Source: an uncultured Caulobacter sp. (GTDB lineage: Bacteria > Pseudomonadota > Alphaproteobacteria > Caulobacterales > Caulobacteraceae). Taken from it: a DNA stretch of 64,000 nt. A model generated the notes under the pieces. The model did not search any database. It worked only from the letters and a program-made list of their open reading frames with translations, and was not told the origin of the DNA. Position numbers and translations under genes: made by a program. Shown one piece after another: positions 36,908 through 44,848 of the stretch. Position 1 is the first letter of the stretch. Each line of letters starts with the position of its first letter. The DNA is taken from contig CALALX010000093.1 of assembly GCA_937925635.1 (NCBI GenBank), forward strand, positions 26,657 to 90,656, given 5' to 3'.

Positions 36908-38221
36908 ATGACGCCCGAAGCCCTCTACGCCAGCAAACGCATGACCGCGGCCGATGTCGCCGCGCGGATCGAGTCGGCCAGCCGCCTCGCCATGGGCATG
37001 GCTCTGGCGGAGCCGCCGGCGATCCTGGCCGCCATCGCGGCGAGGGCCGAGTCCGGCGATCTCGACGAGGTGCGCCTCTACTACTTCCATTCGACGCCGC
37101 ACGCCGCGCAGACGGTGCTGCGCTACGCGCTGATGGACCGCATCCGGCCGCACTGCTTCTTCCTCGGCCCGGTCGAGCGGATGCTGATGGCCCAGGGCGA
37201 GGCGGAGGGGAAGCCGACGATCGCCTTCGTCCCGGGGGCCTTCAGCCAGGCGCCGCGCCTGATGTGCGAGCCGACGCCGATGGACGCCTTCGTGACCACG
37301 GTCTCGCCGATGGACCGCCACGGCTACTTCAGCCTGGGGCCGAGCAACGACTACGGTTCGGCCCTCGTCAAGACGGCCCGCCGCGTGTTCGTCGAGGTCA
37401 ACCGCCACACGCCGCGCGTCCGCGGAGGGATGATCCACGTCAGCGAGGTCGACGGCATCGTCGAGAACGACCTGCCGCTGTTCGACAACCCCGTCCGCCC
37501 CCGCGCGCCGGAGGACGAGACGATCGGCGCCATCATCGCCGGACTGACCCCTGACGGCGCCTGCCTGCAGATGGGTATCGGCGCCTTGCCGGACGCCGTC
37601 TGCGCGGCGCTGGAACACCATCGCGACCTCGGCGTGCACACCGAACTGCTCACCCCGGGCCTGGTCGAGCTGATGCGCCGCGGCGTGGTGAACAACCGTC
37701 GCAAGGCGACCGACCCGGGTCGGACGATCTTCACCTTCGCGCTGGGCGACAAGGCGCTGTACGACTTCATCGACGACAACGCCGCCGTCGAGAGCCGCCC
37801 GGTGGACTACGTCAACGATCCGGCGATCATCGCGCGCAACAAGCGCGTCGTGTCGGTCAACGCGACGCTGCAGATCGACCTGTCGGGGGCCTGCAATTCC
37901 GAACATCTGGCGGGGCGCCAGTTCAGCGCGGCCGGCGGCCAGCTGGACTTCGTGCGCGGCGCCTACGCCTCGAAGGGCGGACTCTCGATCATCGCCTGCC
38001 ACTCCACGGCCAAGGACGGGACGGTGTCGCGCATCACCACCCGCCTGGACGGCCCGGTGACCACGCCGCGCAACGACACCCACCTGGTCGTGACCGAATT
38101 CGGCCACGTCGATCTGAAGGGTCTGTCGACGGCCGAGCGGGCCAAGGCGCTGATCGGCCTGGCCCATCCGAAGTTCCGCGAGGAGCTGACGGCGGCGGCG
38201 AAGGCAGACGGCAGCCTCTGA
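36908..38221 (+). CDS. Acetyl-CoA hydrolase/transferase family protein (4-hydroxybutyrate CoA-transferase-like)
   Basis: Family I-type CoA-transferase of 437 residues, made of an N-terminal and a C-terminal domain of the acetyl-CoA hydrolase/transferase superfamily. Recognisable segments are GMALAEPPAILAAIA, QMGIGALPDAVCAAL, GVHTELLTPGLVELMRRGVV (the Glu here is the probable CoA-thioester-forming residue) and the glycine-rich CoA-site region GQLDFVRGAYASKGG. It probably moves CoA between acetyl-CoA and a short acid. The ATG at 36908 is chosen as the first codon before the conserved domain. Its neighbours do not fix the substrate. Confidence 0.87.
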   Translation: MTPEALYASKRMTAADVAARIESASRLAMGMALAEPPAILAAIAARAESGDLDEVRLYYFHSTPHAAQTVLRYALMDRIRPHCFFLGPVERMLMAQGEAEGKPTIAFVPGAFSQAPRLMCEPTPMDAFVTTVSPMDRHGYFSLGPSNDYGSALVKTARRVFVEVNRHTPRVRGGMIHVSEVDGIVENDLPLFDNPVRPRAPEDETIGAIIAGLTPDGACLQMGIGALPDAVCAALEHHRDLGVHTELLTPGLVELMRRGVVNNRRKATDPGRTIFTFALGDKALYDFIDDNAAVESRPVDYVNDPAIIARNKRVVSVNATLQIDLSGACNSEHLAGRQFSAAGGQLDFVRGAYASKGGLSIIACHSTAKDGTVSRITTRLDGPVTTPRNDTHLVVTEFGHVDLKGLSTAERAKALIGLAHPKFREELTAAAKADGSL

Positions 38222-38261
38222 CGCTTGCACTGAAGCCCGCCGCCGCGTATCAGCCGCCCGT

Positions 38262-38370
38262 CACTGGGGAGTAGCCGCCGGCATATCCAGCCGGGGACGC
38301 GTCAACAAACTTGGGGTTCGCCCCATGGCGCGTTCAGTCCGATCCGGACCTGGCGAGACCTTTGGCTTTC
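38262..38370 (+). ncRNA. yybP-ykoY manganese riboswitch aptamer
   Basis: The leader carries the conserved elements of the yybP-ykoY (Mn2+) riboswitch: GGGGAGTAG at 38266-38274, the central GTCAACAAACTTGGG segment with a CCCCATGG hairpin, and CTGGCGAGACCTTTGG at 38350-38365. The order and spacing match known leaders of mntP and related genes. It ends about 75 bases before a GDT1/MntP-type transporter gene, the usual partner. The leader also contains a possible switch helix described separately. Boundaries are approximate. Confidence 0.93.
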
Positions 38371-38444
38371 ACGCGCGGCCTGCGGGGCCGGGGGCGTGGG
38401 ATGCCATTGGTCTGTCTGTTCGGCCCCGCCAGGTGAACTGTCTC
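38348..38444 (+). promoter_or_regulatory. Riboswitch expression platform with RBS-sequestering helix
   Basis: ACCTGGCG (38348-38355), part of the aptamer 3' strand, is exactly complementary to CGCCAGGT (38427-38434), which holds the ribosome site AGGTGA of the transporter gene. A second stem, GCGGGGCCG (38382-38390) with CGGCCCCGC (38421-38429), partly competes. Translation control is the simplest reading: without Mn2+ the aptamer strand could mask the site. This is inferred from pairing. Confidence 0.6.
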
Positions 38445-39008
38445 ATGGAAGCCTTCCTCGTCTCCACCGGCCTCGTGGCCATCGCCGAGATCGGCGACAA
38501 GACCATGCTGCTGGCCATCGTGCTGGCGGCGCGGTTCCGCAAGCCCTGGCCGATCCTGGCCGGCATCCTGGTCGCCACCCTGGCCAACCATGGCCTGGCC
38601 GCGACCGTCGGGTCGGTCGCCGGCCACAGTCTGAACGGTCCCTGGATGAAGTGGGTTCTGGGCCTGCTGTTCCTCGCCTTCGGCGTCTGGGCGCTGATCC
38701 CCGACAAGTTCGAGGATGACGAGGCGCCGTCGGCCGTGAAAGCCGGCTCGGTCTTCCTGACCACCGCGATCGCCTTCTTCCTCGTGGAGATGGGCGACAA
38801 GACCCAGGTCGCCACGGTCGCCCTCGCGGCGAAGTTCCAGTCCGTCCTGCTGGTGTCAGCCGGCACGACGCTGGGCATGATGATCGCCAACGCGCCGGCG
38901 GTCTGGCTCGGCGAGGTCGCCGCGACCCGCCTTCCGCTGAAGTCCATCCGCTGGGCCGCGGCCGCGACCTTCGCCGCTGTCGGCCTGTGGATCCTGGTCT
39001 CCGGCTAA
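38445..39008 (+). CDS. TMEM165/GDT1 (UPF0016) family manganese/calcium transporter
   Basis: Membrane protein of 187 residues with six helices in two repeats, each bearing the family signature E-x-G-D-K-T: AEIGDKTMLLAIVLAARF near residue 14 and VEMGDKTQVATVALAAKF near residue 109. GDT1-family members export Mn2+ or Ca2+. The ATG at 38445 is fixed by AGGTGA eight bases upstream; an ATG-initiated extension to 38325 would run through the riboswitch and is rejected. Manganese riboswitch control strongly suggests Mn2+ efflux. Confidence 0.92.
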   Translation: MEAFLVSTGLVAIAEIGDKTMLLAIVLAARFRKPWPILAGILVATLANHGLAATVGSVAGHSLNGPWMKWVLGLLFLAFGVWALIPDKFEDDEAPSAVKAGSVFLTTAIAFFLVEMGDKTQVATVALAAKFQSVLLVSAGTTLGMMIANAPAVWLGEVAATRLPLKSIRWAAAATFAAVGLWILVSG

Positions 39009-39013
39009 CGGAC

Positions 39014-39520
39014 TCAGGCCAAGGCGGCCCGGTAGGCGTCGCGCGCGGCCTTGAACCGCTCGAAGGGGAACCGGATCGGAACCCCTTCCAGCGCCGCCTC
39101 GAGCATCTCCAGATGCGCCTCCCACCCGGCCGCGCCGCGTCCCGCGTCCTCGCCGGCCGGCGTGGTCAGGGTGAGCGACAGCCGGCAGGCGGCCGGTCCC
39201 TCGACGTCAATCTGCCAGCGCACGGGCCGCCGCGGCTCGCCGGGACCGCTCCAGCTGTATTCGAGCAGCGACGGCGCCTCGAAGGCCGTGACCTCGCTGT
39301 CGATCAGCGTGCCCGAGTCGATGAAGTCGAGCGTCGCCCGTCCGCCGATCCGGGGCTCGATCTCGCCCGGCGCGAGCCATTCGGGAAGGCGGGCCGGGTT
39401 TGTCAGCATGTCCCATACGCGCGCGGCGCCATGGTCCAGGTGACGAATGAGCGTGATCTCCACGGCTTCGTCGCGGCGAACGATGCGACCCAAGGCCGGC
39501 GGTGCGTCAGTCAGGGACAA
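39014..39520 (-). CDS. SRPBCC (AHSA1-like) domain protein
   Basis: START-like domain protein of 168 residues, with the AHSA1 pattern EITLIRHLDHGAARVWDMLTNPARLPEWLAP, GGRATLDF and GWEAHLEMLEAALEG. Such proteins form a hydrophobic ligand cavity. The start is TTG at 39520 and is well supported by AGGAGG eight bases before it. It is convergent with the transporter gene with only five bases between them. Ligand unknown. Confidence 0.87.
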   Translation of the reverse strand: MSLTDAPPALGRIVRRDEAVEITLIRHLDHGAARVWDMLTNPARLPEWLAPGEIEPRIGGRATLDFIDSGTLIDSEVTAFEAPSLLEYSWSGPGEPRRPVRWQIDVEGPAACRLSLTLTTPAGEDAGRGAAGWEAHLEMLEAALEGVPIRFPFERFKAARDAYRAALA

Positions 39521-39641
39521 GGCCTAAACCTCCTCTTCGAAGAGCGAGATGCTAGATTCGGCCGGGACGGCGCGATGTGACCTATGTCAAAAGCACGACG
39601 CCCCGGGGGACCCGGGTCCGCCCGCCCGAATGGAGACCCCA

Positions 39642-39929
39642 ATGGCCGCCTATGTCGTCATGATCCGCGACCGGATGATCGATCCCGCCGAGTTCGCCGC
39701 CTACGGCGCCAAGGCGCGCGAGGCGCGGGGCGACCACAAGATCACGCCGCTGGCCTTCTACGGGAAGCACGAGGTGCTCGAAGGACCGGACGCTGAGGGC
39801 GTGGTGATCCTGCAGTTCCCGTCGGCCGCCGAGGCCCGGGCCTGGTATGACAGTCCCGCCTACCAGGCGGCGCTGGAGCACCGGCTCAAGGGGGCGTCTT
39901 ACCGCGTGATGATCGTCGAGGGCGTCTAG
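39642..39929 (+). CDS. DUF1330 family protein (first of a convergent pair)
   Basis: Small ferredoxin-like-fold protein of 95 residues: MAAYVVMIRDRMIDPAEFAAYG, EVLEGPDAEGVVILQFPSAAEARAWYDSPAYQAALEHR. The ATG at 39642 is favoured by GGAG six bases before it over an ATG at 39630. Its last four bases overlap the 3' end of another DUF1330 gene on the opposite strand. DUF1330 proteins belong to the dimeric alpha/beta-barrel group; activity unknown. Confidence 0.88.
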   Translation: MAAYVVMIRDRMIDPAEFAAYGAKAREARGDHKITPLAFYGKHEVLEGPDAEGVVILQFPSAAEARAWYDSPAYQAALEHRLKGASYRVMIVEGV

Positions 39930-40216
39930 CCTAGACCCTTCACCATCAGCGCGACGCCGGTCGTGCCGGCCTCGCGGTCCTTGCTGATCTCGCGATAGGC
40001 CTCGCTGTCGGCCCAGTCGCGCAGCGCCGCCTCGTCCGGAAAGGCCATCAGGATGACCTTCTGATGGGGCCAGTCGCCCTCCATCACGGTCGGGGCCTCG
40101 TCGGCGGCGAGCAGTCGCCCCCTGAACCGCTGAAACACGTCCATGAACCGCGCCTGATACCGACCGTAGGCCTCGCGGTCGTGCACGCTGATCTGCGCCA
40201 GGGCGTAGACCGTCAT
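39926..40216 (-). CDS. DUF1330 family protein (second of a convergent pair)
   Basis: Protein of 96 residues with the same family pattern: MTVYALAQISVHDREAYGRYQ, TVMEGDWPHQKVILMAFPDEAALRDWADSEAYREISKDRE. Its start overlaps the stop of the nitronate monooxygenase gene as ATGA, so it belongs to that unit. It shares only family-level similarity with the convergent DUF1330 gene, so the two are not a recent duplication. Confidence 0.88.
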   Translation of the reverse strand: MTVYALAQISVHDREAYGRYQARFMDVFQRFRGRLLAADEAPTVMEGDWPHQKVILMAFPDEAALRDWADSEAYREISKDREAGTTGVALMVKGLG

Positions 40217-41211
40217 TCCGCCGCGACCTTCGCGACCGCGGGACTGGCCGCGTCGATGGCGGCGACGTGGTTGATGGCGGCGTGGGCCTCGGCCATCAGC
40301 CGGCGGACGATGTCGCCGGCCGGCGCGACGTCGCGGACACCGCCCGCGCTTTGACCCATGGCGAAGCAGGACTTGTCGGGATCGAGGTTCTCGGTCTGGC
40401 CGCCGATCCCGCCCATGGCGTTGTTCTGGATGCTAATGCCGGCCTGGATCGGGAAGGGCTGGATGTCTGCGGGGCGGCTTTCCCAGTCCTCGACATAGGG
40501 GTTCTTCTTCACCCGCATCGGCTTGCCGCTGTAGCAGCGGGTGCGGACGGTGTCCTCGTCGGCCGCCTCGACGATCGTCTGGCGGTAAAGGTCGCCGGCG
40601 TGGGCCTCCTCGCTGGCGATGAAGCGCGTGCCCATCCAGACGCCCTGGGCGCCCAGGGCCAGGCAGGCGGCCAGGCCTCGGCCGTCATAGAGACCGCCGG
40701 CCCCGACCACCGGGATCCTCACCGCCTCCACGGCCTGGGCGATCAGCGGCAGGGAGCCGACCAGGCCCGTGTGGCCGCCGCCTTCGCCGCCCTGACAGAT
40801 GACGGCGTCGCAGCCGGCCTGTTCGGCTTTCACCGCGTGTTTCACGGCCCCGCAGACGACCATGACCTTGAGGCCCGCCGCCTTGAGCTTCTCCATGATC
40901 GGCATCGGGATGCCGAGACCGGCGATGAAGGCGCTGGCGCCTTCCTCGATGATGACGTCGACGCTGTCGGTCAGGCTCTCGGGGCTGGCGGCCAGCAGGT
41001 CGACGCCGAACGGCCGGTCGGTGAGGCTCTTCACCTGGCGCATCTGCTCGCGGATGAAGTCCGGGCCGCGGCCGGCCATGCCGAGCACGCCGTAGCCGCC
41101 GGCGTTGCTCACTGCCGCCGCCAGCTCGGCGTAGGACACCCCGCCCATCCCGGCGAGCAGGATCGGATGCTCGATGTCGAGCAGATCGCAAAGCGGCGTG
41201 CGAAGTGACAT
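40213..41211 (-). CDS. Nitronate monooxygenase family protein
   Basis: FMN-dependent TIM-barrel enzyme of 332 residues, family of nitronate monooxygenase (formerly 2-nitropropane dioxygenase). Conserved motifs are HPILLAGMGGVSYAELAAAVSNAGGYGVLG at the N-terminus, CDAVICQGGEGGGHTG with the catalytic-type His, and PVVGAGGLYDGRGLAACLALGAQGVWMGTRFIAS. Members often oxidise nitronates or act as enoyl reductases. It lies between an SDR gene upstream and a DUF1330 gene downstream on the same strand. A TTGAAAC half-site of the PsrA-type operator lies 22 bases before its ATG. Confidence 0.9.
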   Translation of the reverse strand: MSLRTPLCDLLDIEHPILLAGMGGVSYAELAAAVSNAGGYGVLGMAGRGPDFIREQMRQVKSLTDRPFGVDLLAASPESLTDSVDVIIEEGASAFIAGLGIPMPIMEKLKAAGLKVMVVCGAVKHAVKAEQAGCDAVICQGGEGGGHTGLVGSLPLIAQAVEAVRIPVVGAGGLYDGRGLAACLALGAQGVWMGTRFIASEEAHAGDLYRQTIVEAADEDTVRTRCYSGKPMRVKKNPYVEDWESRPADIQPFPIQAGISIQNNAMGGIGGQTENLDPDKSCFAMGQSAGGVRDVAPAGDIVRRLMAEAHAAINHVAAIDAASPAVAKVAAE

Positions 41212-41297
41212 AACGGCGTTTCCCTAGTCTCGTTTGAAACCATCCTGCGCCAGCGGAAGCGGGCGCTCAATGGTGACGCCGCGTCATCTTCCCGCGG

Positions 41298-42080
41298 CTA
41301 GAAGATCGCGTAGCCGCCGTCGATCAGGAAGGTGTCGCCGGTGTGGAACTTCGAGGCGTCCGAGGCGAGGTAGACGGCGATGCCGCCGAAGTCCTCGGGC
41401 TCGCCCCAGCGGCGCATCGGCACGCGGCTGATGACCTTGGTGGTGAAGGTGTCGTTGTCCTGGGCGCCGGCGGTCATGTCGGTCGCGATCCAGCCGGGCA
41501 GGATCGAGTTGGCGCGAACGCCGTATCGAGCGTGTTCAACCGCGATCGACTTCATCATCGAGATCACGCCGCCCTTGGTGGCGGCATAGGCTTCGTTGCG
41601 GGCCGCGCCCTCGATGGCGGCCAGCGAGGCCACGCCCATGAGCGAGCCGCCGGGATCGCCGGCCTTGGCCCGTTCGATCATGTGCTTGGCCGCTTCGCGC
41701 AGGGTCCAGAACACGCCGTCGAGATTGAGGGCCATGTTGTACTTCCAGGTCTCGGTCGACATCTCGGCGAACGAGGCCGCGCCGCGGCCGCGTCCAGCGT
41801 TGGCGATGACCGTGTCGATGCGGCCCATGGCCGTCACGGCCTCGGCCATGCCCGCGACCACCTGGGCCTCGTCGGCGCAGTCGACGATCTGGGCCTTCAC
41901 CCGCACGCCGTGGGCCAGCAGCCTGCCTTCGGCCGCCTGCGTCTTCTCGGGGTTCGAGCCCCAGATCACGATGTCGGAGCCGGATGCGGCCAGGGCCTCG
42001 GCCATGCCAAAGCCGATGCCGCCGTTGCCGCCAGTGATCAGCGAGACCTTCCCGGTCAGGTCGAAGGGCTTGTAGGCCAT
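41298..42080 (-). CDS. SDR family oxidoreductase
   Basis: Classical short-chain dehydrogenase of 260 residues. NAD(P) motif TGGNGGIGFGMAEALA (about residues 16-31), NAGRGRG for NNAG, and the catalytic Tyr/Lys in YAATKGG; the C-terminal IDGGYAIF is typical. It probably oxidises or reduces a hydroxyacyl or alcohol substrate. A PsrA-type operator ends 17 bases before the ATG, as at the acyl-CoA dehydrogenase gene at 17471, so a role in fatty-acid breakdown is likely. The nitronate monooxygenase gene follows after 86 bases. Confidence 0.92.
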   Translation of the reverse strand: MAYKPFDLTGKVSLITGGNGGIGFGMAEALAASGSDIVIWGSNPEKTQAAEGRLLAHGVRVKAQIVDCADEAQVVAGMAEAVTAMGRIDTVIANAGRGRGAASFAEMSTETWKYNMALNLDGVFWTLREAAKHMIERAKAGDPGGSLMGVASLAAIEGAARNEAYAATKGGVISMMKSIAVEHARYGVRANSILPGWIATDMTAGAQDNDTFTTKVISRVPMRRWGEPEDFGGIAVYLASDASKFHTGDTFLIDGGYAIF

Positions 42081-42097
42081 GGTCCGTCGCTCCCGTC

Positions 42098-42115
42098 TTG
42101 AAACATCTGTTTGGA
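42098..42115. promoter_or_regulatory. PsrA-type operator upstream of SDR gene
   Basis: TTGAAACATCTGTTTGGA has GAAAC-N4-GTTTG at its core, fitting the PsrA consensus, and matches 12 of the 14 arm positions of TTCAAAC-N4-GTTTGAA. It lies 17 bases before the ATG at 42080, the same distance as the site at 17436. Confidence 0.65.
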
Positions 42116-42143
42116 CGTCAAGAAGCGGCTGGCGCGCGGTCCG

Positions 42144-42581
42144 TCAAGCGGCGAAGCGCTCGAACGCCTGGGCGATCACCCGGCGGGTCTCGTCCCACTC
42201 GACGGCGGCCATGGCCGCCTCGCGGGTGAAGAAAGCGGCCTCGGCGGCGTCGTCGCCGGCGACGGGCTCGCCGCGGGTCCAGCGGGCGGCGTAGTCGATC
42301 ATCACGAAATGGCGCGTCACCGCTCCCGACTCGCGGGAGGTGAAGACGCCGTCGACCACGTCGAGCAGGCCGATGAGTTCGGCGTCGACGCCGGTCTCTT
42401 CCCTAAGCTCACGCAGGGCGGCGTCGGTGACGGTCTCCGACCACTCGATGCGACCGCCGGGCAGGCTCCACTGGCCCAGCCGCGGCGGCGTGCCCCGCTT
42501 GATCAGCAGGACCTGGTCGCCCTTGAGGCAGACCACGCCGACGGTGGGAACGGGACGCTGAAGGATCGGGACGGTGGTCAA
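42144..42581 (-). CDS. NUDIX hydrolase
   Basis: Pyrophosphohydrolase of 145 residues with a complete Nudix box, GRIEWSETVTDAALRELREETGV, preceded by QWSLPGG. Members cleave nucleoside diphosphates linked to another group, for example ADP-ribose or oxidised nucleotides. The only suitable start is a TTG at 42581 (LTTVPILQRPVPTVGVV); its ribosome site is weak. It lies 41 bases downstream of bdhA on the same strand. Confidence 0.87.
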   Translation of the reverse strand: MTTVPILQRPVPTVGVVCLKGDQVLLIKRGTPPRLGQWSLPGGRIEWSETVTDAALRELREETGVDAELIGLLDVVDGVFTSRESGAVTRHFVMIDYAARWTRGEPVAGDDAAEAAFFTREAAMAAVEWDETRRVIAQAFERFAA

Positions 42582-42622
42582 GGAACTCGGGCTTTCGGGT
42601 CGGCGCGGCGCGGGCGGCTGCT

Positions 42623-43414
42623 CTACGCCGCCGTCCAACCGCCGTCCACGCTGAGCGCGGCGCCGTTGACGGACGCGCCGGCGTCCGAGACCAGGTACAG
42701 CAACAGGCCCGCCAGCTGATCGACAGTGACGAACTGCTTGGTCGGCTGAGCGGCGAGGATGACGGTCTTCATCACCTCCTCCTCGCTGATCCCGCGGGCC
42801 TTCGCCTGGTCGGCGATCTGGGCCTCGACCAGCGGCGTCTTCACATAGCCGGGGCAGATGGCGTTGCAGGTCACGCCCTGCTGCGCCACTTCCAGGGCGG
42901 CGGACTTGGTGAAGCCGATGACGCCGTGCTTGGCGGCGACGTAGGCGCTCTTGAACGGCGAGGCGACCAGGCCGTGGGCCGAGGCGATGTTGACGATCCG
43001 CCCGCGGCCGGCGGCCTTCATCGGCGGGATCGCCGCCTTCGTGGCGTGAAAGGCCGAGGTCAGGTTGATGGCGATGATGCGGTCCCACTGCTCGGTCGGG
43101 AACTCGTCGACCGGCGCGACATGCTGAATGCCGGCGTTGTTCACCAGGATGTCCAGCCGGCCGAAGGCGTTGCGGGTCGAACCGACCAGGTCGGCGATGC
43201 GGTGGGGCTGGGTCATGTCGGCGTCGTGATAGAGCACCTCCACGCCGTTGCGGGCCGACATGCCGGCGCGAACCGCCTCGATCTCGTCCCGGTCGCCCAG
43301 TCCGTTGAGCACGACGCTGACGCCCTGCTGGGCGAGGGCTTCGGCGAGTCCGAGTCCGATGCCGCTCGTCGAGCCGGTGACGACGGCGACCTGGCCCTTG
43401 AGCCCGTGGTCCAT
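42623..43414 (-). CDS. bdhA: 3-hydroxybutyrate dehydrogenase
   Basis: SDR enzyme of 263 residues converting (R)-3-hydroxybutyrate to acetoacetate with NAD. It shows VTGSTSGIGLGLAEALA, NNAGIQHVAPVDEFP, NIASAHGLVASPFKSAYVAAKHGVIG (catalytic Ser, Tyr, Lys), and NAICPGYVKTPLVEAQI, all characteristic of bacterial BDH. The HVAPVDEFP and GYVKTPLV segments separate it from general SDRs. A TGC-N3-GCA palindrome lies 19 bases upstream of the start, suggesting polyhydroxybutyrate-linked control. The product would feed ketone-body and PHB metabolism. Confidence 0.93.
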   Translation of the reverse strand: MDHGLKGQVAVVTGSTSGIGLGLAEALAQQGVSVVLNGLGDRDEIEAVRAGMSARNGVEVLYHDADMTQPHRIADLVGSTRNAFGRLDILVNNAGIQHVAPVDEFPTEQWDRIIAINLTSAFHATKAAIPPMKAAGRGRIVNIASAHGLVASPFKSAYVAAKHGVIGFTKSAALEVAQQGVTCNAICPGYVKTPLVEAQIADQAKARGISEEEVMKTVILAAQPTKQFVTVDQLAGLLLYLVSDAGASVNGAALSVDGGWTAA

Positions 43415-43433
43415 GGCTTCACTGCCTTCATTC

Positions 43434-43454
43434 TTATGTTGCAGCGCAGCATAA
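43434..43454. promoter_or_regulatory. PhaR-like palindrome upstream of bdhA
   Basis: TTATGTTGC (43434-43442), AGC, GCAGCATAA (43446-43454) form a 21-bp palindrome with one mismatch. Its centre TGC-AGC-GCA fits the TGC-N3-GCA core bound by PhaR, the regulator of polyhydroxybutyrate granule genes in Paracoccus. It lies 19 bases before the bdhA start. Confidence 0.55.
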
Positions 43455-43505
43455 ACGACCCCGCCGCCCATCGCGAGGACATATATTTCATCTATCGATG
43501 AATTT

Positions 43506-44282
43506 CTATTTCGGCGGCGTGTAGGGGCGCTGGAACACCCAGTCGTGGTCGGACGACAGGTCCTTGCGCCAGGTGTAGCCGGCGACGTCGAAGGCCTTGA
43601 GGTCGGCGGCCTTCTCGATCCGGTTGTCGATGGCATAGCGGGCCATCAGGCCGCGGGCCTTCTTGGCGAAGAAGCTGATCTGGCGCGCGACGCCGTCCTT
43701 CTCCTCGAAGAATCGGCAGGTGATCACCGGCAGGGTCAGGGCGCGGGCGTCGACCGCGCCGAAATACTCCTGGCTGGCCAGATTGATCAGGGTCTTCTCC
43801 CGGTGACCGTCCGCCGCCTCGTTCAGCGCCAGCGCGATGCGGTCGCCCCAGAAGTCGTAGAGGCTCTTGCCGCGCTTCGTCTTCAGCCGCGTCCCCATCT
43901 CCAGCCGATAGGGCTGGATGGCGTCGGCCGGCCGCAGCAGGCCGTAGAGCCCCGACAGGATGCGCAGGTGCTTCTGGGCGAAGGCGAAGCCCTTGCCGTC
44001 CAGCGACCGCGCGTCGAGGCCCGCGTAGACGTCGCCATTGAAGGCGATCGCCGCCTGCAGGCCGTCCTCGACCGACGGGTCGAAGGCCTGGAAACGCGCG
44101 TGGTTCAGCTTGGCCAATGGTTCAGACAGGTCCATCAGCCGGCGCAGGTCGGACGGCCGCAGTTTGCGGGTCACCGCGTCCAGCGCCGCGATGTCCTCCT
44201 TCATCGCCGGCGTGGTCAGCGGCAGCGTTCGGGACGGCGGCTCGAAGTTGAGCGCCTTGGCGGGCGAGATGACCATCAGCAT
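43506..44282 (-). CDS. yaaA: Peroxide stress protein YaaA
   Basis: YaaA family (DUF328) protein of 258 residues, which in E. coli limits intracellular iron and DNA damage during hydrogen peroxide stress. It begins MLMVISPAKALNFEPP and has the family segments FNGDVYAGLDARSL, QKHLRILSGLYGLLRPADAIQPYRLEMGTRL, INLASQEYFGAVD and FFAKKARGLMARYAI. Length is normal. It lies 91 bases upstream of bdhA on the same strand. Confidence 0.95.
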   Translation of the reverse strand: MLMVISPAKALNFEPPSRTLPLTTPAMKEDIAALDAVTRKLRPSDLRRLMDLSEPLAKLNHARFQAFDPSVEDGLQAAIAFNGDVYAGLDARSLDGKGFAFAQKHLRILSGLYGLLRPADAIQPYRLEMGTRLKTKRGKSLYDFWGDRIALALNEAADGHREKTLINLASQEYFGAVDARALTLPVITCRFFEEKDGVARQISFFAKKARGLMARYAIDNRIEKAADLKAFDVAGYTWRKDLSSDHDWVFQRPYTPPK

Positions 44283-44395
44283 GGCGGGGCTGATAGGACG
44301 CCAGGGCGACGATGGCCAGCGCTTCCGGCGCCGGATGCGCTTGCCCGCGTCGGAGGTCCGGCGCAGGATTGACCGCGTCCTGAGGAGGCCTGCTC

Positions 44396-44848
44396 ATGCG
44401 CGCCGTGTTTCCCGCCATCGTCCTCGCCGCGAGCGTGTCGGCGTGCGGGATGCTCAAGGTGGACCCGGTCGCGGACGCCAAGGCGAGGGGCCTCTATGAA
44501 CAGATCCGCACGGGCGCCGACCTGTCCGCCAATCCGGACCTCGGCCCGGACCTGAAGACGCCCGCCGCCCTGGGCCAGCTCGCCGCGATCCGCGCGCAGT
44601 TGCCGCCCGGCGCGCCGACGGCGGTCGCCAACCGCAGCTGGAGTTTCAACAGCACCAATGGGCGGACGACCGCCTCCCTGGTTCACGCCTACAGCTATCC
44701 GCAGGCGACCGTGCTGACCGAGACCATCCTGGCCAAGGGCAAGGACAAGGTCTGGATGATCACGGGCTTCCACCTGAAGTTCGAAACGCCTGGCGCGACG
44801 CCCAGGCCGCCGGCCGTCACCGCCGAAGACAGGCCCAGGGACATCTGA
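44396..44848 (+). CDS. Putative lipoprotein of unknown function
   Basis: Protein of 150 residues with a lipoprotein-type signal (MRAVFPAIVLAASVSACG, lipobox VSAC). The remaining part has no recognised domain; ANRSWSFNSTNGRTTASLVHAYSYPQATVLTETILAKG may form a beta-sheet. AGGAGG precedes the ATG. Its stop overlaps the next start as TGATG, so the two exported proteins are cotranslated. Confidence 0.7.
   Translation: MRAVFPAIVLAASVSACGMLKVDPVADAKARGLYEQIRTGADLSANPDLGPDLKTPAALGQLAAIRAQLPPGAPTAVANRSWSFNSTNGRTTASLVHAYSYPQATVLTETILAKGKDKVWMITGFHLKFETPGATPRPPAVTAEDRPRDI

Noticed and set aside
38325..38444. N-terminal extension of the GDT1/MntP-type transporter
   Set aside because: This stretch is the riboswitch leader; the ribosome site and the first membrane helix fix the start at 38445.
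41221..41251. Full PsrA-type operator before the nitronate monooxygenase gene
   Set aside because: Only one half-site (TTGAAAC / GTTTGAA) is present; neither flank supplies the second arm at the right distance.
43487..43502. TTCATC-TATC-GATGAA hairpin between yaaA and bdhA
   Set aside because: Six AT-rich pairs give a weak stem, with no T run, so it is not convincing as a terminator or operator.
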